A DNA stretch of 64,000 nt from Solea solea (Eukaryota; Chordata; Actinopteri; Pleuronectiformes; Soleidae): the NCBI RefSeq assembly GCF_958295425.1, contig NC_081147.1, forward strand, positions 2,377,290 through 2,441,289. Reading direction: 5' to 3'. The notes beneath the pieces are model-generated. The model ran no database searches. It saw only the letters and a program-made list of their open reading frames with translations, and was not told where the DNA came from. A program made the translations under genes and the position numbers. Shown one piece after another: positions 1-11,469 of this stretch; position 1 is the stretch's first letter; every line of letters starts with the position of its first letter.

Positions 1-735
1 CAACACCAAGGAATCAAGGATCGGTCTTACACTTGCATGCAGAACCATCTCAAATTATGTTGTGTGATATTTGATTATATAGAACGCTACGTCTTACGTA
101 AAGTTATGTAATGTAAAAATACGCAACATTACATAACACTGTGACTTTACGTAAGACGTAACATCACATTACATAACATCGAGTCTTACGTGAAGTTACG
201 TAGCCTAACAATACGTAACACTAGATCACACTATGTAACATTACGGCTTACCAAAATGTACGCGTCGTCACAATACATAACACTATGGAACATTACATCA
301 AATGTAAATCCATGTAACATGACATTGTGTGACATTACGCCTTACGAAAAATGATGTAGCTTAAGACTATTTAAGAGAATTATGAGCCAGAGCAGGTACT
401 AAAAAAAAAATACCAGGTACTATGCTAGTGGAAACCCAACTTAACCGTGCTGAGGCAAGCCAGTGGAAACACGCCATATGTAATATTACATCTTACGTAA
501 AAAATTGCATCGTGTAACAATGTGTAACATTATGCAACATCGAGGATTACGTAAAGTTACGTAGCATAACAATACGTCACACGGCGTAACATTACGGCTT
601 ATGTAAATTTACCTAGCATAACAATATGTAGGTAATATTAAGACTTATGTAAGTTTATGTAGCCTAAAAATACATAACTCTACATAATACTACATCTAAC
701 GTAAAATTATGTAGCATGACATTCCATAAGATGTA
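1..735. repeat. TTACGTAA-rich degenerate minisatellite
   Basis: Irregular units of about 45-50 bp share motifs such as CTTACGTAAAGTTACGTAG and CATAACAATACGTAACAC. Many sub-motifs (TTACGTAA, TTACGT, ACATAAC) are self-complementary, so both strands read alike and local hairpins are likely. The array is cut by a MITE-like piece at about 366-476 and resumes afterwards. It is truncated by the window start, so its true length is unknown. No coding signal was seen. Confidence 0.8.
366..476 (-). mobile_element. MITE fragment, GTGTTTCCAC-ended family
   Basis: Read on the minus strand, it begins GGCGTGTTTCCACTGG and continues with TAGCATAGTACCTGGTA, a poly-T stretch and TAGTACC. The same string series occurs at 30410-30470 on the plus strand. 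It interrupts the surrounding minisatellite. It is internally deleted relative to the 30.4-kb copy. No convincing target-site duplication was found. Confidence 0.55.
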
Positions 736-2247
736 GTGACCCTCCTAGAATCAATCATTTTCTTTAATTTAATAATCACAAAATACATGAAGGTTTTAAA
801 TATCAAAGACTAAACACAATTTAAAAGGAAAAACCAAGCAGCCAATCACAGCTCTTGTGTTGGTTTGACTGTTTTGTTCTTCTGCTGTAACAGTTAGGAT
901 GGATAACTGCCGAGCAGAGACAAGTGACCTTCTCCTGTATTTACAGTCATTATGCAAAGCTAAGCTAACACCTCCTGTGATAAATGCAGGTAACTGTAAA
1001 TGTTGGGTACAGAGTTGCAGGGCGACGCTCGGTCAGTAAAGCTCATAAATTCTGGATCAGTTTTCTTCCATCTCTTCCACCCTCTGTGACTGCAGAGCTG
1101 GTGACAACAACACACACACACACACACAAGAGTGCGTCACTGTTCTGATTACAGCAGAGAAAAAGTGAAGGAAATAGAAACGGAGCAGCGGCTCTTTGCC
1201 TTTTTTTTTAATTCACCTCGTGTGATTCAAACTCAGATTAGTGACAGATTAGAATGAGGCATGAGGCAGACAGGAGTGTTCCTGCTGTAAAAAATGTTCA
1301 ATCGAATTGTGTTTGCATTCATTTCAGCACAGAGTACGAGGTGTGAGCGTGGCAGCTTCTCCCACACACACGCTGAAGTCAAAGAAGCACACGGCGAGCC
1401 ACCCAACATGAAGCTTGTCTTCATCCTCTCACTTTACGTTAGTTTCTGTCAATGTATCCCCCAATTATTAATCATATATTGGCTACATCCTGATGTCAGC
1501 GGTGCCTGAAATGCAACAGGGGAAATGTGGAAATGGGTTGCACCTGGTGCCTGGACAGACACGCAACCCGTCGCAGCCCCCAATTCCTATCCTCCATCAC
1601 ACAAAGACACGCTTGAGAGGTGAGGCTAAATTACTCCCCATATCTGGGCTACTCACAGAGACGTGACTGACATCTGTTCACATGGAAATGATTCTGTCAT
1701 TCTCAAGTAATGTAGCTCAAATTGCGACCACCTGGCAGCAGGAGACAGAACTGTCAGGACAGGATCTCCTCTGGATGAACTTCTTCTCTTAAAAGCACAT
1801 CAAGAATGTAAAGCTTAAACAGCCTGTTACAGTTTATCTTAGCACTTCTTCTACTTCCTCTTACTTTTCCAAAATAAACAGATTGCTCTGGTCTTTCTTC
1901 AATTTTTTCTCACTTCTTTTCTCCGCCGTGTCTCCGGTGCTGCCCGCGGAGAAACCCGATGTCCCCCCGAGAACTGAACTTTAGGGGAGCTGAGTAGCTA
2001 ATTTTTGTCTGGTCCTGCCGTCCATCGTTACGGGAAATGTAAAACAACGTAAAAGATGGACGAGCTTAATAGCTTTACTCTGCAAACACGTCTATCCGGC
2101 AACAGAATCTCGGAAAAATCGGAACCAATCTGTATTTTTTTTACCTGTGTGCCACGGGGCCTTAGTGCGACGACTACAGAGAAGTGACGTCTAGCAGCTT
2201 CTGTATACTTCCAACATAGCGGCCACCAAGGAGCAATTCAGCTGTTA
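736..2247. other. Non-repetitive stretch, nothing recognised
   Basis: AT-rich single-copy-looking sequence with no convincing exon. Short open frames of 60-70 codons at 1233-1509 overlap on opposite strands and show no codon bias. It contains one (CA)n tract near 1108-1129. Confidence 0.5.
1108..1129. repeat. (CA)n microsatellite
   Basis: About eleven uninterrupted CA dinucleotides. Confidence 0.95.
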
Positions 2248-2350
2248 ATAATAAATCTCACTTTTAACAAGAGTAAGGATTGATTCAATAAAAAGAATAG
2301 GACTCGGGACGGAGCCCTGGGGAACACCAGAATTAACTGGGAAATTCAAT
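2248..2350 (-). pseudogene. Degenerate non-LTR reverse transcriptase fragment
   Basis: The minus strand contains GVPQGSVPSPILF. This closely matches the conserved reverse-transcriptase block GVPQGSVLGPxLF of jockey/CR1/L2/L1-type LINEs. The frame runs from about 2350 down to a stop near 2248. The key PQG is kept, but LGP has become PSP, and nothing else of the domain is readable nearby. It is therefore a short, decayed remnant. The clade cannot be decided from so few residues. It is unrelated in frame to the Rex3-like element at 32 kb. Confidence 0.5.
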
Positions 2351-3382
2351 TGAATTCAATTCAAGTTAAAGAGAGTAGATGTTCCTGAGTTGGACAAGTT
2401 GCTGTTGTCTGAATGAACTTCATGATGATGACAACATAGTTTTGCATAAACTATGGATAAAAACCGAAAGAAATGATTGTGTTTTAAAAACACACTTTTT
2501 TTGTTCAGCCCTTGCTTCCTTAAAGGGTTGTTAGGGGCAAATCTAATATTAATTTACCTAGAACTTGTCCCTCTATGGTTGGGATTAGGATATCTAAATA
2601 GCACACCACATAATCATCCGTAATAATGTGTTTCTAAAGGTTTATGTTGATAGTTACAGAAACACCTCCATCATCATCTAACACCAGTGTTGGACCTCAC
2701 CTCATAATTTGTTTCTGTTTGGAAGCAGAGCAAGAAAATGGCATTAATCCAATTTTTGTTCATATTAGTCATCAGTAGTATTGTTATCACACACACACAC
2801 ACACGCACACACTCACACTGAAGCACAAATGATATGAATACAGTCTTGTTTTCTTTTCTCTATGACAAACACTGTATTTCATGTGTAACTAACAAAGTCT
2901 GACGCTGATAAACTGACTGGAGGTGTTTGGGGATAATTTCGAGCTGGTGACGACTTGAGTCAAACATGGGTTTGGGTTGCCTGGCAACGTCGGGTGACCA
3001 AATATGAATTAATCTGCTTTCATTTGGCCATCATCACAGCAGCAGAGGGATGCTCGGAGACCAGCACGGTGATTAAAATCACACAACAGCAGCAGCAGAA
3101 GAAAGATGAGCGACACACTGAATTTTAAACCAGTGATATTCAGGTAAAAACATAAAATAATAAAAAATAACAGCAGTGTCTGCAGCGAGAGGAGTGACAT
3201 TTATCCTCATCTTGTATAGACGCTGCAAGCAATTACACAGCGGAGAAGGAAAAACAACTCGACTTTAAGCCTGGGCTGTTTGCTCCGGCTCTCAAACAAA
3301 CCTCTAATTAGTTATCCACCAAATCCAGTGGATGAAAATGCAAATCAATGACAGGACTTCAAGTTATTATTGGACATCAGAT
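2351..3382. other. Non-repetitive stretch, nothing recognised
   Basis: AT-rich sequence with one (CA)n tract (2788-2818). A CAG-rich stretch near 3040-3110 encodes leucine runs on the minus strand and is a low-complexity artefact. No gene model can be supported. Confidence 0.5.
2788..2818. repeat. (CA)n microsatellite, interrupted
   Basis: CA dinucleotides with single interruptions (CG, CT) toward the right end. Confidence 0.95.
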
Positions 3383-3635
3383 CTGCAGCTAATGCTCAAT
3401 TGATCTGTTGATTGTTTTCTTGATTAATCGATTGGTTGTTTGGTTCATAAAATGTCAGAAAGTAAAGATGAATAACCAAAATTAAACAATTTAGATAATT
3501 ATATAGAGCAAAGAAACCGGAAAATCTGATCATTTGTTTAAATTATTTACAAAAAAACATTAAAATCGGTGGTTTTTCAAAAATAGTTGACGATTAATTT
3601 TGTAATCAATTAATAGTTGATGTTATCGATCTAAC
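3383..3635 (+). mobile_element. TTAGGGCTGCAAC-type MITE copy
   Basis: It carries CTGATCTGTTGATTG-like and CTTGATTAATCGATTGGTTG text, then GTTCATAAAATGTCAGAAA, AGCAAAGAAACCGGAAAA and, near the right end, AAAATAGTTGACGATTAATT. This order is shared with the copies at 7826, 11470, 21790, 31531, 54050 and 57308. The terminal TTAGGGC and GCCCTAA ends are eroded here. It is probably a non-autonomous DNA transposon with short inverted ends; the superfamily is not determined. Confidence 0.65.
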
Positions 3636-3639
3636 ACTA

Positions 3640-4225
3640 CCATTCAGTAGTGTTAGTGGTAGTTGTAGTAATAACAGTAGTAGTAATGGTGGTAGTGGTA
3701 GTAGTAGAGGTTGTATGGAGTAGGGCAGTAGTACTGTAGTAGCAGTAGTAGTAGTGGAAGTAATAGTAATGGTCATAGTAGTCGCAGTAGTTGCAGTAAT
3801 GGTAGTCGAGGTAGATGTAGTAAGGCAGTAGTAGTGGTAAAGGTAGTAGGGTAGAAGTAGTGTTAGTAATAGTACTAGTAATGGTCGTAGTAGTAGTAAT
3901 AGTAGTAGAAGTAGTAGGATAGAAGTAGTGTTAGTAATAGTACTAGTAATGGTCGTAGGAGTAGTAATGGTAGTCGAGGTTGATGTAGTAGGGTAGTAGT
4001 AGTGGTAGTAAGGAGTAGGGCAGTAGTAGCAGTAGTACTGGTAGTAGGATAGTAGTGGCAGTAAGAGCAGTAGTAATGGTCATAGTACTAGTAGTAGTAA
4101 TGAAAGTAGAGGTAGAGGCAGTAGGTTAGTAGTAGTGGTTTAGCAGCTTCAGTAGTAGTTGAAGTAGTTGTAATGGTCGTAGTGGTAGTCGTGGTATCAC
4201 TAGTATAATTAATAGCAGTGGTAAT
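3640..4225. repeat. (TAG/GTA)n degenerate trinucleotide array
   Basis: About 590 bp of AGTAGT/GTAGTGGTAGTA triplets with frequent substitutions. A longer internal duplication is visible: text around GTAATAGTACTAGTAATGG recurs near 3860 and 3930. It directly abuts the MITE copy on its left. The minus-strand open frame through it (poly-Thr) is a triplet artefact. Confidence 0.9.
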
Positions 4226-5039
4226 AGTACTAGCACATACATTGGTCTTGATACATTGGAACTGTGAAGGAGCAGAAAGCTGCCAGATCAAAGTTTCAAA
4301 GTTCTCGGTCACATGACCAGACTTGATGCCGGTGAAGTTCTGGAGAAGTATTTTCAGTGAATTTTTGGGCGATGTTTCACAGAGGAAGCACATCTGCTCT
4401 CAGCGTGAGGGCGGCAGAGATTTGCCACAGTAATCAGGCTGCTTCACCCCCCGCAGTGAACGCACGCCTCTGCTGCTGAGCCATGAAGACAAAGACCCAA
4501 CTCCTCATCCCTCTGATGGAGGAACTGCGGGCGGTGAACTGAGCTAAAGCAACATCTGCAGAATTTAAAGCTACAAATCTACTTTTGCTCACTTTGTAAT
4601 CATTTATCTTTGGCTGAATCCGAGTCTGGCAGCTTTGTTCCAAGTCCTTTTTTTTTTTGCAGTAGGCAGCAGTTTGTTCTCTTTATGGCATCACAGCTGA
4701 ACATGCTAGAAGGAAACGCGCGTCACGTTCGTTACGCGACTTTTTGGCAACTTTTTTTGTTGTGTGAACAGCTGGACACCGGGGCAAATGTCCCTGGATT
4801 TATTCTGAATGGATTAACACACACACACACACACGTCCTGGATAACCACGTTTGAAGTCGGGGACCTCTGGGAATGGTAAATGAGTAAATGAGGAGCTTT
4901 TTGAGAGAGAGAGAGGAAGAATCGAGAATTATTGAGGGATTGACGGAATGAGGTTGAGGATGAAGAAGGACTTCACACTGTGAGAAAGAGACTGAGGAGA
5001 CAAGGTAGCTGTGGCTTTAAGGGGCTGCCATGACATCAT
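4226..5039. other. Mixed low-complexity and unique sequence
   Basis: No recognisable gene. It contains (CA)n at 4816-4834 and a short (GA)n at 4902-4917. Open frames of 69-101 codons on both strands overlap and lack any recognisable domain. Confidence 0.45.
4816..4834. repeat. (CA)n microsatellite
   Basis: About nine CA dinucleotides. Confidence 0.9.
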
Positions 5040-5420
5040 GAGGAGCCATAAGGAGGAACTGAGGATTAGAGGAAGGAACTTTGACTGTGATAAGGAACTT
5101 TGAACTTCTTCGAGGAACCTTTAATGTTTTACAGGAACTTTTAACTTTGTTTAGGAACTTTGAACTGCAGTGAGAAACTTTGGACAGTCTTGAGGAACTT
5201 TGCATTGCCTTGAGGAAATGTGACATTGAGGAACTTTTGATGACTCTGAGGAACCTCGGACTGTCTTGAGGAACTTTTTAACTGCTTTGAGGAACTTTGA
5301 ACTGTTTTTAGGAACTTTGAACCACCCTGAGGAACATTGGACTGCTTTGAGGAAACATTGACATTAAGGAACTTTTGACGACTCTGAGGAACTTTTTTTA
5401 ACAAAATTGAAGAACATTGA
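5040..5420. repeat. 20-21 bp GAGGAACTTT minisatellite
   Basis: Units of 20-21 bp begin (G)AGGAACTTT followed by a variable GAACTGCTTT-like half; about 18 copies. A higher-order step of roughly 137 bp is visible, because a block with GTGACATT...GATGACTCT at 5220 recurs as TTGACATT...GACGACTCT near 5350. Because 21 bp is seven codons, the minus strand has long open frames with a seven-residue periodicity. These are judged to be repeat artefacts. Looser GAGGAACTT copies continue to about 5530. Confidence 0.85.
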
Positions 5421-6310
5421 CTTTCAGTGAGGAGCTTTTAGAGAGAGAAGAAGAGGAGGAGGAGGAAGAGAAACTTTCAATTTGACTTGAGTCAAAGAAC
5501 TTGTGTACAGCCTGGAGGAACTTATAGAAGAAGGACAAAAGAATGAGGAGAAGAATGAAGCAGAACTTCAAACTATGATTAAGAACTTTGACCTGTGGTG
5601 GGCAACATTACCACCTGCTGGAAATAATAAAAAGTAGAAGAACTGGAGCTGTCGTATTTTCCTCCTGCAGCTCCACTGCTTTTGTTTGACTGTTTTGACA
5701 TTACTCTGACAATGTGGTGATAATGGCTATTGTATGAAAGAAGCACAGCGTTCACACACAGCGTGGATCTTTACCCGGAATTACCACCGATCATCATATT
5801 TAATGCACATTACACCCCGTATTAACTCCAGTTCCACTTTCCTGCCATTGTCTTTTCTAAAAAAAGAGTCATTTGCCTCACACAAACGTAGCACTTTGCT
5901 CCTCGCGTCGTCTCGGCAGCAGATGAGACGCGAGTGTCCTCTCTGTTGCCTGGTTACTTGTTTTCTCCGGTAAAGGGCAAGGAAGTGAAAAGCAAGCCAA
6001 GCCGACAAATGCCACGCAGGTGCTCGAATAAAAGTGTTCTGACTAACACAACTGAGCAGAAGATACTGTGTCTGTACTAAAAGGGTTCATGGCACATGAA
6101 TTTAAATGAAATTAAAGTGTATTCAGACTTCTGAAAGCTGAGACACAGCTAAAAATAATGCAAGTAAAAGATAATTTTACCTGCTTAACAAATGGTTCCC
6201 CTAAACAAAATGTGTGCCTGCTTCGGTCTGTAATATCATCGGGACATGGTTTCCGTTTCAACAGCTTTTTTTGACTGTAAACCGAAGTTCGTAAACCGCA
6301 TAATCTTCCG
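5421..6310. other. Non-repetitive stretch, nothing recognised
   Basis: Purine-rich continuation of the minisatellite to about 5600, then ordinary AT-rich sequence. Overlapping 75-79 codon frames at 5734-6008 on opposite strands are not credible genes. Confidence 0.45.
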
Positions 6311-6544
6311 CACCAAACTCCATTGAGAAAATCAGTGTTTTTAGCTCACAGGGACACAGGAGCTGTGGGTCTACTGCCGCCCTTTTTTTAGAAGGTTTCT
6401 GTCTATTTTGTAAATTCTAACAAAGGATTTTAAACACAGAAGTCGTAAAATACCACATCTGAAGTTACTGACAGGAGCAGCAGTGAACGACAACTCCTGT
6501 ATTCTGTGATATAAAATCACTGATTTTCTCAATGGACTTTGGTG
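6311..6544. mobile_element. Foldback (inverted-repeat) element
   Basis: The left arm (6311-6370) contains CCATTGAGAAAATCAGTG and TTTTAGCTCACAGGGACACA. The right arm (6484-6544) is its reverse complement, with CACTGATTTTCTCAATGG and ACAACTCCTGT. The arms are about 60 bp, mostly matching, separated by about 110 bp, so a single strand folds into a long hairpin. A diverged second copy lies at 16432-16666 and a single arm at 63702-63762. It is a MITE-like non-autonomous element of unknown superfamily. Confidence 0.75.
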
Positions 6545-7689
6545 AGAGTTTTACAAAAAAATCCAGAAGATATTATAGACTTAAGTAAGTGTGGATTTTA
6601 TTTGTTGAGTGAGTGAAATTTGGTTCATTTTGTCTCATGTCCTCACAAGACTCTGTGTCTATTTTTAAATGCACTCCATGACCAGTATGTGTCCTCTCGA
6701 AGACGTTCTTAAGGACACTTCACCAGAAGACGATCCTCTCGCTGAAGGACAGCCAGGCTACTCACAAATGCCGCCCTGAAGCCAGCGCTAATGAGATTAA
6801 GTGACGTGTAATTTGGGGTAAAAAAAAAAAAAACATATTTCTCTTTTAAAAAAACTGACACGTTCCGTTGCAAAGTCATTTCAGTCTCTGCTCTGTTTTT
6901 AAAACACCAATTTGAAAGAATATTAACCAGAAAGTCAATATTTCCTTTGGTTGAGTGACTCTAAACAGCCCCCGCCCTGCTTCACGTACACAACAAGAAA
7001 CGAGGACTGACTCAAAGTCAGAGGGGAAACACTTTTAAAGTCACATTCACCGTGACTTTGAAGGTCCGCGCGTTAATGTTTCCGATTCCTACAGATGTTT
7101 AATGTCACAGCGCAGGAAGTAGAAGCGCGGCTGTGATTCATATTTAGCCGCGTCCACTTCCGCCGGCCCGGTGACACGGCAAACTGGGACACACAAATGG
7201 AACACAGCCATCATTCATGAAACGTTTGTGTGTCTCTGTGTTTTTGAAGAACAAAAGTGTGAAACAGCGATGACACACGCGCAGAGTTTGACTTTGTCAG
7301 GACGTACTGAACACAATCAACAATACCAGCTGTCAACAATGAAATACAACCCCCTAGTGGTTAGGGAAAGCAGAAAAAACCTCAACGCAAGAACTTTAAG
7401 GGTATGAAACCTTGGCCTGAGTCCACTGGTTTGACCCCTGGTTTGACCCCTGGTTTGTCTGTCCAGTTTACCGATGTTTATTCTTCATCATCCGCCAGCC
7501 TCTTCACGACTGTACAGTATGTAAAGTTAGATATTCTATTGCTCTGGATTATAATCTGCTGTCATGTGACCTTATTTTCTTATTTTCAGTTGGACTATGG
7601 GAAGTTCTTAACAGCAAAAAATTACAAAAATGTACAAAGATAAAGAAAAACCAAACATTTACTTGGATTTTAGCCCAAATCACGAGATT
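6545..7689. other. Unique stretch, nothing recognised
   Basis: No dispersed repeat or convincing exon was found. The GC content rises near 7060-7170. Open frames at 7171-7643 carry no recognisable domain. Confidence 0.45.
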
Positions 7690-7760
7690 AGGTGGATTAG
7701 ATTTGGCTTTATTGAGCCCACGTTGGAGAAATTCACTTTGCCATTAGTGGTAGCAGAGTA
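7690..7760 (-). mobile_element. LINE-type 3' tail remnant
   Basis: The minus strand reads GTGAATTTCTCCAACGTGGG followed by CTCAATAAAG. This resembles the common fish retrotransposon tail GAATTTCCCC...GGG...AATAAAG. Only the tail survives. Confidence 0.45.
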
Positions 7761-7772
7761 CTTTAGTTTTTG

Positions 7773-7825
7773 TTAAATTAAATTAAATTAAATTAAATTA
7801 AATTAAATTAAATTAAATTAAATTT
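7773..7825. repeat. (TTAAA)n pentanucleotide repeat
   Basis: About ten perfect AAATT/TTAAA units, directly abutting the MITE copy on the right. Confidence 0.95.
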
Positions 7826-8028
7826 TAGGCAAATTTTGGTCCACAAAAATATTCAGTTTTAATCATTTCTGTGTTATTTTGAGCAAAGAAACCTGAAAAT
7901 ATTTACATTTAAGAAGCTGAAAAAGCAGAGAAACTTGTTTGTATTATTGAAAAAACACTAATTTAATTGATTATTAAAATAGTTGACTCTTAGTTTAGTA
8001 GTAATAATAATTATCGTTGCGGCCCTAA
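7826..8028 (+). mobile_element. TTAGGGCTGCAAC-type MITE copy, 3' part
   Basis: It contains GAGCAAAGAAACCTGAAAAT, CATTTAAGAAGCTGAAAA and the clear terminal sequence ATTATCGTTGCGGCCCTAA, the inverted complement of TTAGGGCTGCAAC. The 5' part is missing and is replaced by the pentanucleotide repeat. Confidence 0.75.
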
Positions 8029-8170
8029 TGTAATCTAACTGTTAAGTTTCACCTCATATCCCTAATATTGTTTTATGTTTATTCAATTTCTGTTTAGCTC
8101 TTATATCTTTGTCTAAATGCTTAATACTTTAACTGATTAAAGCTGATTAAATATGGGCCTGAACAAGCGG

Positions 8171-8196
8171 TTGAACAGGTGTACCTAATAAAGTGG
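8171..8196 (-). mobile_element. Terminus of a CCACTTTATTAGGTACACCT element
   Basis: Only the end TTGAACAGGTGTACCTAATAAAGTGG-type terminus is present (given here by position). A second fragment of the family, in the opposite reading, starts at 62103. It is a known type of fish repeat with inverted termini. Confidence 0.6.
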
Positions 8197-9362
8197 TAAT
8201 AAAGAGGTTTTTGAACATTTCTCGGTTTTAAAATGTATTTAACAACTTTCTGCTCGTGCAGAACTTTAAAAAACACAATTTACTTTCACTCAAGAGCAAA
8301 TTATCGCGATAATTTATCAATATAGACACATTTGGCCATATCACTGAGTTTTAACTGTCACAACTCACCTAAAATAAGGATATTAGGCTTTAAGAAAGTG
8401 ACTTTATCAATGAAATCATGTGACTTTACCACACAAGGATATAAAGTTATTTAAATTGGCAAGATATGACTGTTTAATCCAGTTAAAAGCAGCTGTAAAC
8501 ATACAGAAAATCTTGTCTAAATAGTTCAGAGATCAGAAATGGAAATTAGGTTTGATTGAACAAAAATAATTAAAGTTTTGCCTAAAATGACCCAGAAAAC
8601 TTAACTGGCAGTAATTTGTTTCAGTGCATTTATTTTTCATCACAGTTCATTCAGTCAAATATGAAGAGGTCACGACCTCGTCCTCAGCTGCACGCAGACC
8701 TGTCACGGATCATTTTGATGGGAAACGACAAGCGATGGAGGATTTTTGTGGAGGAGGAGGAGGCAGCGGCTGAAACCTGCACATGTGTGGAGGTTCTAAC
8801 AAGGACAGGTGAACTGGGACGGAACTGGGACACGCACACACAAACACACACACACACACGTGGGAGGACGTCCGTTTGACAGCATCATTAACATGATTAG
8901 GTTCAGAGACGACGATGATGATGATGATCCTGCCTGAGATGAATGGAAGCCTAAGTACCTCAGTGTGTGTGTGTGTGACATCATGTATCAGCAAATGCTC
9001 TTTGTATGAATAGTGTTTTTTTGATTATTGAGGTTACATGAATGAATGAATTATTTACCCTCGAAAGAAAGGCGACGGTGCACTTGGTCGTCTGCCAACT
9101 CTGCACTCTGTGACATGACGCTGACATGAAGAGACACCGAAAAGTGAAAGTGATGCAGATTCAGCCGCCGCTGCTGAAAGAAGATTAACGACAGGAGGCT
9201 CGAGGTGAGGGAGACTTTGTTAAAGAAAGATTCAGTGGTACGGAGGGTAAACCCTGCCACAACCTTCAGCGTTAAATTACTCTGCATAGACTGTAACAAA
9301 CTCCTGTTTGAAACCTTCAGATTTGTAATCAACCAGTACTGTTACAGCCACTGATACTGTTG
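8197..9362. other. Unique stretch with microsatellites
   Basis: No gene recognised. It contains (CA)n at 8833-8859, a short GAT/GAC run at 8910-8928 and (TG)n at 8961-8977. Open frames of 87-94 codons run through the dinucleotide tracts and are artefacts. Confidence 0.45.
8833..8859. repeat. (CA)n microsatellite
   Basis: CA dinucleotides with one AAA interruption. Confidence 0.9.
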
Positions 9363-10290
9363 CGGATAACCAACACTGGCTTGTTATAGATTATGAAATA
9401 CAAACACTGGCCTGTTACGGGTTTTGAATTAAAAACACTGGTCTGTTACGGATTACGAATTACAAACACTGGCCTGTTACTGATTACGAATTACAAACAC
9501 TGGCCTGTTACTGATTACGAATTACAAACACTGGCCTGTTATGGGTTACGAGCACTGACCCCTTTATGGGTTACAAGCATTGGCCTATTACGGATTACAA
9601 ACACTGGCTTGTTATGGATTATGAATTACAAACACTGGCCTGTTACGGGTTACGAGCATTGGCCTGTTACGGATTACAAACACTGGCCTGTTACGGGTTA
9701 TGAATTACAAACACTGGCCTGTTACGGGTTATGAATTACAAACACTGGTCTGTTACGGGTTATGAATTACAAACACTGGTCTGTTACGGATTACGAATTA
9801 CAAACACTGGCCTGTTACGGGTTTTGAATTACAAACACTGGTCTGTTACGGATTACGAATTACAAACACTGGCCTGTTACGGGTTATGAATTACAAACAC
9901 TGGTCTGTTACGGATTACGAATTACAAACACTGGCCTGTTACGGATTACGAATTACAAACACTGGCCTGTTACTGATTACGAATTACAAACACTGGCCTG
10001 TTACGGGTTACGAACACTGGCCCGTTACAAATTATGAATTACGAATGCAGGCCTGTTACGGATTACGAGTTACGAACACCGGCCTGTTACGAATTACGAA
10101 TGCAGGCCTGTTACAAATTATGAATTACGAATGCAGGCCTGTTACGGATTACGAGTTACGAACACCGGCCTGTTACGAATTACGAGCGCTGGCCTGTTAC
10201 GAATTATGAACAGTGGCCTGTTACGAATTACTAATTACAAACACTGGCCGTTACGGATTACAAACGCTGCCGGTTTTGGACGCAGGCCTG
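9363..10290. repeat. 31-bp minisatellite (ACTGGCCTGTTACGG)
   Basis: Roughly 30 tandem units of 31 bp contain GATTACGAATTACAAACACT and GGCCTGTTAC. A common 24-bp variant lacks one GAATTAC. The right third (after about 10000) carries diverged units with GAATGCAGG or GAACACCGG. Units of 31 bp rotate the reading frame, so the open frames seen through it (CYGL, NYKHWP repeats) are artefacts. Confidence 0.95.
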
Positions 10291-11469
10291 TTAAGTTTTT
10301 TCAGAATTTTTTAAACAAAAGGTTAAAAAAATCCAGAATAACTTCACAACAGCAGAGAGTGAATTATTATTAAAGTTAAGGCATTAAAGCTGAAGGTAGA
10401 CACCAGAAAAGATAGATTTTCCATTGGGTGTTCTTAAGAAAAAGAGGGGGTTTAACATTAAAGTTGACGCCAAAACCAAACCTCAAATCAGAAAAAATAA
10501 GTCAGTAGGAAGACAATGAACGGCAGATCTGAACGACAAGAATAAATCGCTGCAGGAATTACTGAACAAATTAGAGAAGATTATTTAAAATGATGAGTTT
10601 ATCTCCTGGTTAGAAGTTATTTACTCTTTATGTTGATTAATCTCCTATTTTCTCTCATTCAGCAGCCAAAGGTGATGAATTCTGCAGAATAAACGATGAC
10701 ATACACAGAAATAAACCTTCTTATGATCTTCTTAAACGTTTTATATTTGACTGATGCACAGTATAATCATCTATGTGTTCATCAACTGTCGGGCATTTTA
10801 CAGCCATTTTTCATCTCCTGCTACGACGGTGAATTGAAACGTAGCGGGAGATCGAGCTGAGGACGGGGAATTAATGAAAATGAATGAAAGAAGGAAATAA
10901 AAGAATGAATGATGAAGCATATTTGTGTTTGGCGTCACAGGTTCCTGAAAACATGATCTGTCACGCGGCACCTGAGGAGGCGAGGAGGGAGAAAGTGGAA
11001 CGGCGTCGAGGAAAAGGAAGCCTCGCTGCCATCCGATCACTCTGACTGCGGCTGACTGTGATATATCGACGTTTAGGCAGAACTTCCCGGAAGATCTGGT
11101 CTGGCGGTTGTGTAAAATGTCTCAGACATGAGGTGTTGCGTTGCAGGATGTGTCAGACGTGCAGACTGTTTCCAGACGGCGATCATGTGACCGTTCTATG
11201 CTGCATGAGCTGTGAGACTTTCAGGATCTGGTGCCACTTTATATAAAGGCTACATGATTTATCATGTATTCATTCATGAATTACCCTGTGTTACCCTCCT
11301 TGTAGTGGATACTGAGAGAACCATTTAATATTAATATTATATCATTTTTAACTTCTTATATATTATTAGAATAATTTTGTCACTTATGTATTTGAACATT
11401 TGTCCTTTTAGAGATTGATAATATAACATCTTATGACCTTCTATGCAGAAATTTGCCAGTAAACTAAAT
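10291..11469. other. Unique stretch, nothing recognised
   Basis: AT-rich, with no dispersed repeat or exon signal strong enough to report. The 80-codon minus frame at 10798-11040 has no recognisable domain. Confidence 0.45.

Noticed and set aside
5017..5404. Seven-residue periodic minus-strand frames as a coiled-coil protein
   Set aside because: The period equals the 21-bp minisatellite unit. The residues (SSKFLKTVQ) lack a heptad hydrophobic pattern.
9393..10209. Long periodic frames (CYGL / NYKHWPVT) as a repeat protein
   Set aside because: They come from a 31-bp minisatellite whose units shift frame. Openness in several frames is a composition effect.
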